DNA from: Bombyx mori
Lineage: Eukaryota; Arthropoda; Insecta; Lepidoptera; Bombycidae
Assembly: GCF_030269925.1 (NCBI RefSeq)
Contig: NC_085108.1
Coordinates: 5,332,001 to 5,396,000 of the forward strand
Reading direction: 5' to 3'
DNA length: 64,000 nt
In this document: piece by piece, positions 34,003 through 45,160 of the stretch
Position numbering within the stretch: position 1 is the stretch's first letter
How the letters are laid out: every line of letters starts with the position of its first letter
Program-made: the position numbers and the translations under genes
Notes under the pieces: model-generated
Database searches by the model: none
What the model saw: the letters and a program-made list of their open reading frames with translations, nothing else
What the model was told of the DNA's origin: nothing

Positions 34003-34395
34003 GAAAAGATGTAGCGAAAAATCAAATCATCATATTAAAATCATAATAAGGATAATTTTAACAGAATCATGTACCAAACAAAAACACGTATTATCAGAAA
34101 TGTTTGCAGAGCGTTCGCTGCACAGAGATATGAACTTGGGAATGATGACTAATTTATTATTCTAAGGTCGCAATATGATACGCCTTTAATGCGTATCATT
34201 ACTGTATTTAGAACACACTGTTTGCCTATGATACGTGTATTTTAATCGTTTTAGCATAGATGAGCTCTCGGCTAAGTGTAGCGGCAATCTTAACCTAAAT
34301 GCCGCAGTTTTAATGGGTAAATAATGAGCGCATGAATACATGAGAAATAGATAGGATAAGTATCAATTTTAGCGAGCAAGGATTTGGTTTATGGT
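34003..34395. other. Intron 3 stretch, no recognised feature
   Basis: No coding signal or repeat identified. Confidence 0.4.
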
Positions 34396-34398
34396 ACC

Positions 34399-34560
34399 TT
34401 TTTTTCCCTACCTATGCTGATAGCCTTGAGGCTATTTCAGCTTCTCCTTGACGTGTAGGTGAGCTCACGGGGCTCAAACCGAAGTGTTGCTAACACTGGC
34501 CCTAGCAAGAGCAGTGCTTCGACCCACTGAGAAGATCCGCCGAGAAACTCAGCGGGCTAT
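34399..34560 (-). repeat. BMC1-like LINE 3' fragment
   Basis: TTTTTTTCCCTACCTATGCTG to GAGAAACTCAGCGGGC in reverse; the GGATCGGAAACGCG segment is deleted. Confidence 0.8.
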
Positions 34561-34596
34561 AGTAACTCATTATTACTATACCCGTGAACGTAACCA

Positions 34597-34660
34597 CCCT
34601 CTCTTTTTCTTCTTCTTCTATTTCTTTTCTTTTCTTTTCTTTCTTCTTTTCTTCTTCACT
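34597..34660. repeat. TC-rich low-complexity tract
   Basis: About 60 bp built from TTC, TTTTC and TTCTT units; no other signal. Confidence 0.85.
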
Positions 34661-34734
34661 CTTTTTCACATGAAAATACTGAATAGACTATAAAAAAAGC
34701 TCTATAACTCTAATGACATAAATCATATAATATG

Positions 34735-35070
34735 TTCCATGGGGAGTGCTCTGAGGAAATGTTCGAGATGATACCATCATCTCGTTTTTACCATCGCACC
34801 GCCTGCCACCGGAGTAGAGTTCATCCATACTATCTGGAACCACTGTGGTCATCCACAGTGCGTTTGCGTTTCCAGAGATCCTTTTTGCACGTACCATCCG
34901 GTTTTGGAATGACATGACATGTCCTTCTTCAAACGAGGCTTGTGGAGAGTATTAAGCGGTAGGCAGCCGCTTGGCTCTGCCCCTGGCATTGTTGAAGTCC
35001 ATGGGCGACGGTAACCACTCACCATCAGGTGGGCCGTACGCAAGTCTGCCTACAAGGGCAATAAAAAAAG
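34735..35070 (+). pseudogene. LINE 'G' 3' end with degraded C-terminal coding
   Basis: Homologous to 61864-62226. Pieces read GECSEEMFEMIPSSRFYHRT and ACHRSRVHPYYLE, then SFFKRGLWRVLSG after frame changes. Ends GGGCCGTACGCAAGTCTGCCTACAAGGGCAATAAAAAAA. 5'-truncated and inactive. Confidence 0.8.
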
Positions 35071-36830
35071 TGATGTTAAAGCACCGTATGTGCGAACTGT
35101 TTTTTCTTATTCTCTATATCAGTAACAGAGATACGTCTGTACATTATAGATAAATTTTTTTATTTTTTATTTCATGCTTTGTTGTCCCAGACAATTAGTC
35201 CGACTGTTGAGAATCGAGATCAAAGGGAACTAGAACCACATACGCCCGTGCTGACATCAACCTTATCTAAATTAGAATAAGGCATCCATTTAAATGCACG
35301 CATTATGGTTTGAAAAATAAAAAAGTTACCAATGCCAATGATTCATGCAAATTCGATGACGGGGCGTGACGTCGGTACTTATAACTGCACTACTCAAATT
35401 CTGGTTGACAATACGAAAATATTAAATAAATAATACTAAAAACTAACAAAATACGCTTTTATAGAAAATCCAACTAAACAATTGAAAATATGTTTTAATA
35501 AATTTGAATTCAAAACAGTGTATGAAAAAATTATTATAATGTAAAAAAAGTATATTAAAAACTTCGATCAATAATAGTACTAGATTAAAGATCAGGAACA
35601 AAAATAAGACGCTCCAGTGGCCACGTTTGCAGACACGAAAACATCTTCATTTCTTAGAAAAAAGTTTAATAATGTTAACGACTTCAGTTTATTCTAAACC
35701 TTATTACTTAAACATAAAGTTTAATTACCATTGCAAAATATATGTATTTAGGTCCTTTCGTCAGAAAAAGAATATTATGGAATAAATTTAAAATGTCACT
35801 TGAACATAAAAAGACATCAGTACAAAAATATTTATTCTAAAATGATACTTAAAGCCTAATTTATAAGGTTAAAAATATTTGTTTAAAATTTCGTGCTTAT
35901 TGTATTGTGGAACTAGATGTAGTTCTTGGTATTACATTTCAATGCTCAGAACACAGTAAGTATTGAAAGACATAGAGTTGCAGAATATACATATTTGTTT
36001 TAGGTTTGTTTTGTATGGTCGCAACTATTTTTGACCGATTAAAAAAAGTAGTAGATAATATTTTACATTGCCGCTATTACAACAAATAGGTGATAAAAAA
36101 TAAAATTGAATAAAGTAAAAAAAAATATGAAAGGAAACACGATACATGTTTTCCACGTATTCTTTATACAGAAGTAATTAAAACAATAATGTAGGTTTAA
36201 TTACCTTTAAACAGATTCAGTTTGTTATAAAGCTGTCTTTTAGAAGTCATTTTTATATGAGCGGTTTCTTTTTTACAAATATAATGTAATCTTATATCAA
36301 TGAATTTTTCTATAATCAGTTTAATTTAGGCTTATTTTATGGCTGTGTTCGTTTCCCCCAGAAAACAAATCCTTTTCAGCATATACGCTTAAAATATTTA
36401 CAAATACATATAAAGTTTTTTAATACTTTTTTGCATTGATTTGCCACCACCATTGAACAATTCTAGAATTTTTATAAGGGTTCTATATTTCTTCTCCTCT
36501 TTCTTTCGCGACAATATATATCCATTGTGCACAGCGACAAGGGGCTACTAGGAAATCTACAAACAAAAATATCATTATAAAATAACAAAACTACTCTATG
36601 CATTCCCTATTCAAGAATTGGTGTTGTTTGTTACAATAGTTGGTGCCTTGTTGCAAACATTGGCCAAACAATTACAATATTCGTAAATTGTGTTTTATTT
36701 ACAATATAATTGTGTTTATTATTTTATGAAAAACACTTAATAATATAAATTTACCAAAAAAAGATATTCCTTCCAAAACCTTGATGTTACGGTGGTTTTT
36801 TACTCAGTTTTTGAACGCGCATTGCAGCGT
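35071..36830. other. About 1.75 kb with almost no features
   Basis: AT-rich intron with no repeat I can define fully. One segment near 35440-35470 (ACTAACAAAATACGCTTTTATAGAAAAT) is shared with the end of the inverted-repeat element at 57268-57550 and may be a solo end. Confidence 0.45.
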
Positions 36831-36873
36831 TTTGACGTCTTAGTGTTGGCTATGATTGGACCATACTAATTTG

Positions 36874-36907
36874 AAATAAGACCACAAATTTATTTGTGGT
36901 CTTATTT
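36874..36907. repeat. Perfect 15-bp hairpin
   Basis: AAATAAGACCACAAA, four-base spacer, then its exact reverse complement. The second arm is followed by TTCGGGCCG, not by a T run, so it is not a clear terminator. Confidence 0.9.
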
Positions 36908-37026
36908 TTCGGGCCGTTTTTGAAGCGCTAATCGCGAATCTAGTTATTATTGATCGAAGATTAAAAACAAACGATGCGCGTGCAACTTGGTGCACGTGAA
37001 TGAAGTGAAATGAAATGAAGTTTTTT

Positions 37027-37240
37027 ACTGGTGGTAGGACCTCTTGTGAGTCCGCACGGGTACGTACCACCGCCCCGCCTATTTCTGCCGTGAAGCAGCA
37101 ATGCGTTACGGTTTGAAGTGTGGGGCAGCCGTTGTAACTATACTGAGACCTTAGAATTTATATATCAAGGTGGGTGACGCATTTACGTTGTGGATGTCTA
37201 TGGGCTCCAGTAACCGCCCATCTAAGCAATAAAAAAAAAA
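37027..37240 (+). repeat. Bm1 SINE, 5'-truncated
   Basis: ACTGGTGGTAGGACCTCTTG to CGCCCATCTAAGCAATAAAAAAA, with deletion of the CACTTAACACCAGG segment near the tail. Confidence 0.88.
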
Positions 37241-37448
37241 TTATATTATTATAGTATAGTGTTAAATAGTTTAATATAATATACCTAGTCAACTTAATGC
37301 AACCTGTCGACGATCCTAGTTCGGTGTTCCGACACGCGCTCCGCTAATGAGCATCAATAATCCTAAATTGACTCGTGTAAGTACTTTAATTGATACGTCT
37401 AGGCGTACCGTTGATCAGTTTGACAGCAACAGAAGAATTTAGATCTTA

Positions 37449-37867
37449 CTAGTGATCCCGCAGTAGTCGAAATTCGACAATAATTAATTGGAATTGTAAG
37501 TTTGTACACTTTTATGATTGTATTTTATACTTCTATAATCACAAATTTCGCCAAGGCTACTCTATAAAAATATTAACAAAGACAAACAATATTTAATCTA
37601 TTCTCAATTTGACAACAGGCGTCAAGAACAAAAGTTTGACAATAAATAGTATGCATGTGTGTGTGCGTCAAATACATGGTATGTTGTGTGTGTAATGTTT
37701 TCTTTATTGATTTAATGTATCTTTTATGCATTATTTAAAAAAAATATTAACATTGTGCACTTCTTCTCTATATTCTCTATAAGTGTAGAAAATTTCATAC
37801 TCCTCCGTCCACGCAATTTTCGTAAAAAGTGATACAAAGTTTTTACTTCACGTATTTAATATATAGA
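37449..37867 (-). mobile_element. Non-autonomous Helitron, family B
   Basis: Reverse copy of 20851-21269: CTAG, a GTCGAAATTCGAC hairpin, body, then AATATATAGA as the reversed 5' end. Flanks A (37448) and T (37868). 419 bp, the same length as the + strand copy. Confidence 0.88.
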
Positions 37868-38059
37868 TTTCGATTTGAATTACTGTTAGAAGTATTATAT
37901 TATAGTCTTTGTCGTATCAATCTTGTTTGAGCTGTCGTGGTCGTCTGTCAGTATCATCTGCTGTGGGCAGATGCTATGAGCCTCAAGAGCAATCACCACT
38001 TCTCTCGGTTTGTGATGAGCCTGGGACGCTCGTGCAAATAACCGCCAACTTGACTTTGT

Positions 38060-38368
38060 CGCGTCGTTTCGGATCCTCCCTATCCACTAACGGTGCTTTT
38101 AGGTACCTCAAGCTCCGGTCATCGTTCTCGTCGAACCCGTCTCTTGCGACGAAGGGCTCGGCGAGTAAATGAATCCACAGACACAGCCCTTTGAGTTTCT
38201 CGCCGGATCCTTCTCAATGGGTCGCGTTTCCGATCCGGTGGTAGATTCTGCGAAGCACTGCTCTTGCTAGAGTTAGTCTTAGAAGGATTGAGCCCCGTGA
38301 GCTCACCTACTAGTTCGGTGAATCTAGAATAACCCCTTGAGGTTACTAGAATAGATAGGGAAAAAAAA
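38060..38368 (+). repeat. BMC1-like LINE 3' fragment, variant tail
   Basis: GGATCCTCCCTATCCACTAACGG to GAATAACCCCTTGAGG... and TAGGGAAAAAAAA. Same variant tail as 23775-24130. The 37909-38172 frame running into it is not supported as a gene. Confidence 0.85.
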
Positions 38369-38439
38369 TGACTTTGTCGGTCCATTCGCATGATAGTAGT
38401 TTAGGATTAATTAAATTATTATTTTTAATCAGATCATAT

Positions 38440-38600
38440 CGAGGAGTGCAAGGCTATTTCGTTTAAGCGACATTTTGCTTAATGCGGTAGGCAGCGGCTT
38501 GGCTCTGCTCTTGGCATTGCTGAAGTCCATGGGCGACGGTAGCCACTCACCATCAGGTGGGCCGTATGCTCGTCTGCCTACAAAGGCAATAAAAAAATAA
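38440..38600 (+). repeat. LINE 'G' 3' terminus
   Basis: GGTAGGCAGCGGCTTGGCTC, GAAGTCCATGGGCGACGGTAGCCACTCACCATC and CTGCCTACAAAGGCAATAAAAAAA. Confidence 0.8.
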
Positions 38601-38920
38601 AAAAAAATAATATGCGACATTTATTTTTGTAATTAAAGATCCGTTTAATTTGGTATTAGTTTTAATTGAACATCAATTAACTTTACTCCATTGAAAATAG
38701 CTGAAGAAGTTTCTTTTGTTAGAATTTTTGTTTCCCAATTTTTATCCTTTAAATGACTCCGTTGTAAAGTTTCAAAAATGTCAAAATGTTAAATCAAATA
38801 TCATTTCTCCCCTCGATGTGTGGTAGATACGTAGATTCCCGTAGATGGATAAAAACAAATAGTTTTATGTGAACAGGAAAACATTGAAAGCGCGTGAAGG
38901 TCATTAGAGTTTCCACGATC

Positions 38921-39545
38921 TTTTTTTTTTTTTTTTTTCTTCTACTTTAACCCCTGCGATCAGTCGCCAAGACTGATCAGGTGAGTTGCGAGAGGTTATG
39001 GTTTGGAGGGACAGAGCCAATGCTCCGTCTCGCCTTAGTAGGGTAGCACGTCGGCTCTCTTGAGACTTTTAATTGGATTTGGCTGCAATAGTAAGCCGGA
39101 CAACGGGTTTGGGTGAGCTTTCAAGCGGTTCTTATAGTTGGCTGAGTATCGTTTAACTTTCTTCCAAGATGGTTGGGATTTCCAGGTACTCGTTGATTTC
39201 CGAATTTCGAGTATACCAAGGTGCCGACGAGAGTACCCTCAGGATACTGTTTTGAGCTCTCTGGAGGCACATAATGTTGGATTTGCTGGCTGTCGACCAC
39301 AGTTGGATTCCATACGTCCAGATCGGTTTTATTATTGAGCAATACACCCTTAACTTGTTGGATAGGGATAAGGCAGCCTGTCTACCGAGAAGCCCGAGTA
39401 GGTTTTTAAATCTAATGTTAATTTCATTACGCTTTGTTTTTATGTGGTCTTTCCATGTCATCCTTCGGTCCAAGTGAAATCCAAGATACTTAACACAGGT
39501 TGATTGCGGCAATGTATCACGATCATTTGATGGTGTATTTTATGT
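38921..39545 (-). pseudogene. Jockey-type LINE C-terminal fragment
   Basis: The - strand encodes PQSTCVKYLGFHLDRRMTWK, DHIKTKRNEINIRFKNLLGL, LYCSIIKPIWTYGIQLWS-type motifs (here VYCSIIKPIWTYGIQLWSTA) and IQRAQNS-like LQRAQNSILR, the thumb and post-RT region of jockey elements. A poly(A) at the element's 3' end appears as poly(T) at 38921-38938. 5'-truncated, so no catalytic motif remains. A 67-codon and a 66-codon + strand frame are shadows. Confidence 0.88.
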
Positions 39546-39599
39546 CCCTTATCATGGTGGCTTCGTGACGTACTGCTTACAAGAGTCTGGTAATTAAAG

Positions 39600-39895
39600 A
39601 TATGAGTCGGATATCAAAGATTTCTTTTTTCTAGTTGGGATTTCTTATAATGTAAGATGCTACTTTTACGATTGCATGCAGCAGAGATGCGAATGTTGCG
39701 ATGGGTGTGTGGAGTAACGAGAATGGATAGAATACGGAATGAATATGTTAGAGGGAGTCTGAAAGTGGCACCTGTGACAGAGAAGCTGAGGGGTGCGCGT
39801 TTGGGATGGCATCGGTGAAGTCCATGGGCGACGATAACCACTCACCATCAGGTGGGCTATATGATCGTCTGCCTTCAAGGGCAATAAAAAAACCT
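39600..39895 (+). pseudogene. RTE-type LINE piece joined to a LINE 'G' tail
   Basis: Reads LHAAEMRMLRWVCGVTRMDR, IRNEYVRGSLKVAPVTEKLR and GARLGWHR in the RTE-like post-RT region. At 39815 it changes abruptly to GTGAAGTCCATGGGCGACGATAACC...GCAATAAAAAA, the tail of LINE G. This may be template switching during reverse transcription or two adjacent insertions. Confidence 0.75.
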
Positions 39896-40030
39896 CCAAT
39901 CTCTGTCTCGCTTCTGAAGGTTTCTCACTAACCCGAGTTTCTAGGTTATGGAGGTACAGATATGGCCAGAATTGATTTAGTAAATATGCACTGAATAAAT
40001 GTATGGATTAATAATAATATCAATAACATA

Positions 40031-40817
40031 TCTATATATTAATACGTGAAGCAAAAACTTTGTCCCCTTTTTACGAAAATTGCGCGGACGGAGGAGTATG
40101 AAATTTCCCACACTTATAGAGAATATAAAGAAGGAGTGGAGGAAAACATTACACCCACTACCATGTATTTGACACAACACATATATATATAAATATACTC
40201 TTTGTTTATTGTCAATTGTCCAACTTATTAGTGCTTAAAGTCTATGGTCAAATTGAGAATAGACGAATATTGTTTGTCTTTATTATTATTTATGTATAGT
40301 GTAGTTTTGGCGAAATCTGTGATAATATAATCTAATATATAAAATTCTCGTGTCACAATGTTCGTTCCCATACTCCTCCGAAACCGCTTGACCGATTCTC
40401 ATGAATTTTTTTATGCATATTCAGTAAGCCTGAGAATCGGCTACTATCTATTTTTCATACCCCTAAGTGATTAGAGTTGTCCACCCCTAAAATTTTTTTT
40501 TTTATTTGGACGTTTTTTTTCGTTATAATTAGGTATTATGTGGTTGAATGAGGTTTTGTTATTTTTATTATATATTCCCTCATCGTTCACGGCACTACAT
40601 ACCTCTTTCACTTCTTTACGACATCCTTACACACTTACAATAAGTTAGTTTTTTTTTCTACACTAGAAATTCCCTAGAAATCTTATATATGGCAAAACAA
40701 TGTTTGCCGGGTCAGCTAGTATAAGTATAATAGTATTTGACAATAGAATCATAACAATGTTTAAACATAAAATTTCAGTTCATTAAAGCCGAATTTCGAC
40801 TACTACGGGACCACTAG
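40031..40817 (+). mobile_element. Helitron family B with a second Helitron nested in it
   Basis: Outer element: TCTATATATTAATACGTGAAG at 40031 and hairpin GCCGAATTTCGAC then CTAG at 40814-40817. It is interrupted at 40330/40720 by the Helitron below. Its middle has also lost some sequence compared with 20851-21269. Confidence 0.85.
40331..40719 (+). mobile_element. Non-autonomous Helitron, family A, nested
   Basis: Starts TCTAATATATAAAATTCTCG and ends GCAAAACAATGTTTGCCGGG then TCAGCTAG, between A (40330) and T (40720). 389 bp, non-coding. Its sequence forms the 3' half of the chimeric element at 13914-14628. Confidence 0.88.
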
Positions 40818-41565
40818 TTATAATAATTACGGTAGACAAAATCAAACAACATAAATCTTATATATTTTTATTTGAATACAAAAAAAAAACTATTTATTTT
40901 CTGTTTTCCGTTTTTATCTTTTCTACGTACTGTTGTGATTCGTAACGTTTTATCAAAAATGTCCCTATCAATTGTGGCTGTTTTGTGATGTTTTTATTCT
41001 GCCGCACTTTGGATGCACACCTCCTTTGGATGTCGTATGTTACGGACGTGTCACAATTTTATTTAAATGTTAATTTAAATTCTTACTCCGTAAAATAAAG
41101 TGCATAAAATCATAAAGTACCAGGCGACCAAAACTACAAGGAAGTGGTGTCAACAAATAATATGAGTGAGTGAGAACACAAATTTAGACAAATCCACAGA
41201 TTCGGTAGAATCTGGCGCCAAGTTCCGTTCAAAAATCCTGTTGTAAACGGAGCGCCAGACTACCGACTGTGTTTACTGTAAGCAGAACGGTTTTTTGAGG
41301 TTGCGAAATTTTATTTAATTCTACGGTACTTCTGGTTCCTAAATTGTACATTATATCAATCACTCACAACTTTATTTTACTGATATTAACTAGTTATATC
41401 AATTACAACAATTAATCTACTTGAAATTATTAATTTTATCACCACAAACTATAGCTCGCTCAAAAATTTCGATCCTGACTTTTTTTCGATGTAAAGGTGA
41501 CATGCCACAGACTATAAATTTCGAGAATACATGGTAATCTACGGCCGCCAGGGTGCGCTGGAATT
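40818..41565. other. Intron 3 stretch with a GC-rich hairpin
   Basis: No gene. Near 41212-41263 an imperfect hairpin pairs TCTGGCGC with GCGCCAGA and, inside it, CCGTT with AACGG. Confidence 0.45.
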
Positions 41566-41575
41566 ATTCCTACAT

Positions 41576-43411
41576 TTGTAATGGATTTTATGACCTGGTA
41601 ACAGACCTTTAAGTCATATCTTATTTTAATTTATGTTATGGAGTGAAATGAAATGAAGATGATTAATTTGAGACATTAATCAACTGGGATGAAATGAAAT
41701 GAGATGATATGGGATGAAATATAATCTCAGTAAAATGGTGGTCATTTATTAAGATCTCAGTGGACTTTTTGGAGGATTTTTTTTTTTTGGTCAGGAGGAA
41801 ATCTCCGGACTTCCGCCCTCCACTGGGGGTGGAGGGCGGGGCATGTCAGAGTCGAACTGACTAAAACCTCCTGTCGCTCAACAACCAACGTCCAAACCTC
41901 GCATGAGACAGAACTCATGAAGAGGCAGAGGGGGGAAAGTGAAGCGTTTAGTGCGGAGCACATCTCTCCCATCACCCTCCCCCTCGGGACGCCAGACCGG
42001 CGGTCGTCGGCGCTACGACCACCAGCCCTCTCGGTCGGCAGGCTATCCGAAGCCCGCCTAGATGGCGCCGGTTAGAGTGAGCTATCCTACGGAATACCCC
42101 GCTGGACCAGAACCAGCGTGGGTCGAGGATAGCCGGTCTTCCATCACACGGATGCTCTTGCGTAAAACGCATGCAGAGCAGCTTGCACGTCGTCTTCTTA
42201 GGCCCCCCTCGCCGGTCCCCAGACCGACATGTGAGGGGGACCCGAAACACTTAGAGGGCCAGGACTTGGGCGAGATCCGCCTCCCTGGCCCCCGCTCGAC
42301 GGCGGCTGGCTTGCGCGTCTCTCACGCACCCCGCTGCCTCCTTCTGCGAGATGGTGCACACGCAGAAGTCGAACATCGCCTTCCACGACTCGTCGTCGCC
42401 GAGCATCGATGCCACAACAATCGGCAACGACAAGTCGTTTCCTATTTTTGCGACGAGGACACGGCGCCACCCCTTCCATGCCGGGCCGTATGCTCCGCAG
42501 TGTCCAAGTCGCAACCACAATGGTGGCACTCTGCCGTCGGCTCGGCTCCGATCGGTGCAGGAGCTCACCGAAGCAACCATGCTCAGTGAGCACCTGCGTG
42601 AGCCGGAAAGTGAGGCGTCCTCTGTCACGATTCACCCAATCTACAAGGACCGGGCGAATCGCCTCGACGGTCCTACGACCGGCCGAAGGATCAGCCAGCC
42701 GCCTGGACCATGACTTCAGCACGGACCGCCGAGATTGGGCCCTCCGCGCTCTGACCACACTGGGGCTGGGACGCGCCACGCCCCGGGCACGAAGGTCAGC
42801 CCGCCACTGATAGTCAGCGGCGAGCGCCTCTGCTTCCAGAACCCAAGGCGGCGTCCCAGCCAGTACACACGCCGCCTCAAAGGAGATGGTGCGATAACCA
42901 CGGATGACCCTGACCGCCGATGGAGCGTTGCGGCTGTTGCAGCAGCTTCGCCACCCCCACGGCCAGGGACTGGCCCCACACGGTCGCCCCGTATAGGGCC
43001 ATTGATCGCACCACTCCCGTATAGAGACGGCGCGTCACCTGGTCAGGCCCTCCGACGTTGGGCAGAAGCCGGCTTAACGCGTCGGCCACCCCCAACAAAC
43101 GAGGGACCAGGTTCTGAAAGCGAGCACGGAAGGTCCAACGACTGTCCAGGATGAGGCCGAGGTACTTCAACTGCATCCCGACCCCTACACGGACGCCTCC
43201 AACCACGATATGGGCATCGACAGTTGGGAGGATACCGAGAAGTTACGTACAGCGGCTTTGTTTCATTTTCCCACATTTGTGCATTTTCACAGATATTAAA
43301 CAGTTAATAAACCACCATCATTACACATTTAAACCCGAAGAAACACTAAATAGACAAATTAAAACAAATCACACAACTTCACACCTCGCGTTCCCGCCAA
43401 AAAGTCAATTA
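41576..43411 (-). repeat. SINE-like repeat 'D' carrying an R1-clade LINE
   Basis: Outer repeat in reverse: starts TTGTAATGGATTTTATGACC, is interrupted at GGAGGAT, resumes with ACCGAGAAGTTACGTACAGC and ends GTTCCCGCCAAAAAGTCAATTA. Flanked by TCCTACAT at 41568-41575 and 43412-43419. Confidence 0.88.
41778..43226 (-). pseudogene. R1-clade LINE, 5'-truncated and frameshifted
   Basis: The - strand protein pieces are GVGMQLKYLGLILDSRWTFR, PRLLGVADALSRLLPNVGGP, then VVRSMALYGATVWGQSL (43206-42877), VARPSPSVVRARRAQSRRSV with LTFRLTQVLTEHGCFGELLH (42779 down), and after another frame change RVLVAKIGNDLSLPIVVASM. These are the post-RT regions of R1-clade elements. A ~450-bp GC-rich 3' UTR and poly(A) follow. 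GGAGGAT at 41771-41777 and 43227-43233 is the target duplication. The GC content is far above its surroundings. R1 itself targets 28S rDNA; this relative lies in an intron. Confidence 0.88.
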
Positions 43412-43675
43412 TCCTACATAAACTGTAGCTTCAAGGGGATAGTTTGCGGTTCTTATTGAACGGTGAACATTATATAATGTTAATGTTGTTACTGTTAGTA
43501 TTTCAGTATATGTACTGCAGAAGCAAGTACTGTTGTTACTGTTGGAGGGACAATTTTGTTTTGTAATGTATTACCGAAATACTTCACGAGATGGCGATAC
43601 AAAAAAATCCCTTCCCAAAACTATAAAACCGTTGTGATTGTCTACGAATAAATAATATTTAACAGAAATCTCCCA

Positions 43676-43897
43676 AACGCTTGAAGGAGGTTACACATGA
43701 TGCTAAGGCTGGCTGGTACTTTGCACAGAGAGTGAGTCTGGCTGTCCAACGAGGCAACGTAGCCAGTATCTTGGGGACTGTGCCTCCTTCAAGCGCGTTG
43801 GAAGATCTGTTCTACTGTGTGGGTTGAGTTATGTTAAATTATTTTGATTTGACTTTTTGTTAATAAATAAAATATATCATTTATTAAAAAAAAAAAA
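43676..43897 (+). pseudogene. Retroelement C-terminal tail with poly(A)
   Basis: Reads LKEVTHDAKAGWYFAQRVSL, AVQRGNVASILGTVPPSSAL and EDLFYCVG before a stop, then a short 3' UTR and A12. The recurrent AVQRGN...LGT pattern is familiar from moth retroelement tails, but I cannot name the clade. Confidence 0.6.
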
Positions 43898-44355
43898 TAT
43901 TTATTCGTATAATAAATAATATTATAAATAATATTTATTCGTAGGTGATTGTTTAAGATGCTATGAATATTTCGGTTTTGATTTAATCAAAATAACTTGA
44001 ACTTTACTACTGAATTCCGAAGAAAATTCTAATTAAGGCTGAGCTATGTTCAGCTTTTTATTTAAGCCTCTTACTGTAGTTTTTAAATTACATTTATGCG
44101 GATTGATGTTTCAAGGCTTTCAGATTTTAATTTTTAAATCTGAAATAATTAAGAACAGCGCCATCTACCTTTCGCATTTGAAACAGAATTTAATTCGGTT
44201 TAAATTTGTAAAAGTTGATGTTGATTATTATTACACTAATTAATTGAGCGTTTCATTAGCTTTTAAGCTGAGCGACTATTTATAGTTTATTTTTATTCTA
44301 TTGTCTATTTTTGTTAAGTAATAAATGAGCAAAAAATAATACTTAACAAAAAGAT

Positions 44356-44841
44356 ATGAAATCCGAACAAAAACAGTTTCACTGTAAAAAATTGCGCCAA
44401 GTCCACGTTCATAAAACTCATCTCAATAACATCTACACAGCCAGTCTACACCAGGGTGCTCTAAAACTCCTTAACCAAAACATTAGAAGTATAAATAGAA
44501 ATTTTGATGGATTAACTACCCTTCTTGAACGTAGTGGAACGACATGGGACTTGATTATACTCACTGAATGTTGGCTACTTCACTCTCCCCCTATACCAGT
44601 TATGCAAGGTTATAATTTGGCTGCTACTAGCCGTCACCGCACTCAAAATGAGGGAGTTATAGTCTATAGCCGCACGCACCCAGCTTCAAATATATTTTAA
44701 AGAGCCGGAAATTCATGACGCTAACTGCCTCGCACTAACGATAAACAAGGATACCGTAGTTATTGCTATATACCGCCCACCGGCTCAACAAAATTTTACA
44801 TTGTTTCTAGAATCCCTTAATGAACTTTTAAAGTCTTATTC
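44356..44841 (+). pseudogene. Older LINE, endonuclease N-terminal part
   Basis: Start of the apurinic-type endonuclease domain of a CR1/jockey-group LINE: LKLLNQNIRSINRNFDGLTT, then TWDLIILTECWL with the catalytic Glu. A one-base insertion near 44697 brings a stop after HPASNIF; the shifted frame continues as FKEPEIHDANCLALTINKDT and VVIAIYRPPAQQNFTLFLES to LLKSYSSY at 44848. The younger LINE is inserted here; coding resumes at 50103. No ORF1 is recognised upstream. Confidence 0.85.
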
Positions 44842-45160
44842 ATCTTATTTACTTATTTATTTATTTATTTAAATAAGTACTGCCACATCACAAACATCTA
44901 ACATTGAAAATAAATTTAAACTATTTAATTTATGGCCTGATGCATGTGACAACAATGGCGTACATAGCATTGGCAATTCATCGGCTCGAAAATGGAATAC
45001 AATAATAACAATAATAATTAAAAAAAACAGTACTATTTGTTGAAATATTAATAAAAATGTCATGTCATATCGAAAAGAAGAAAAGAAGAAATGTTAATAT
45101 AATGTCAAGTAACAACAAGTCAGTTATAGAACAAGAAATGATCAACGATTAAAGTTAAAG

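Noticed and set aside
42062..43154. GC-rich 120-175-codon frames on the + strand
   Set aside because: Antisense shadows of the R1-clade LINE, whose - strand translation shows clear RT-tail motifs.
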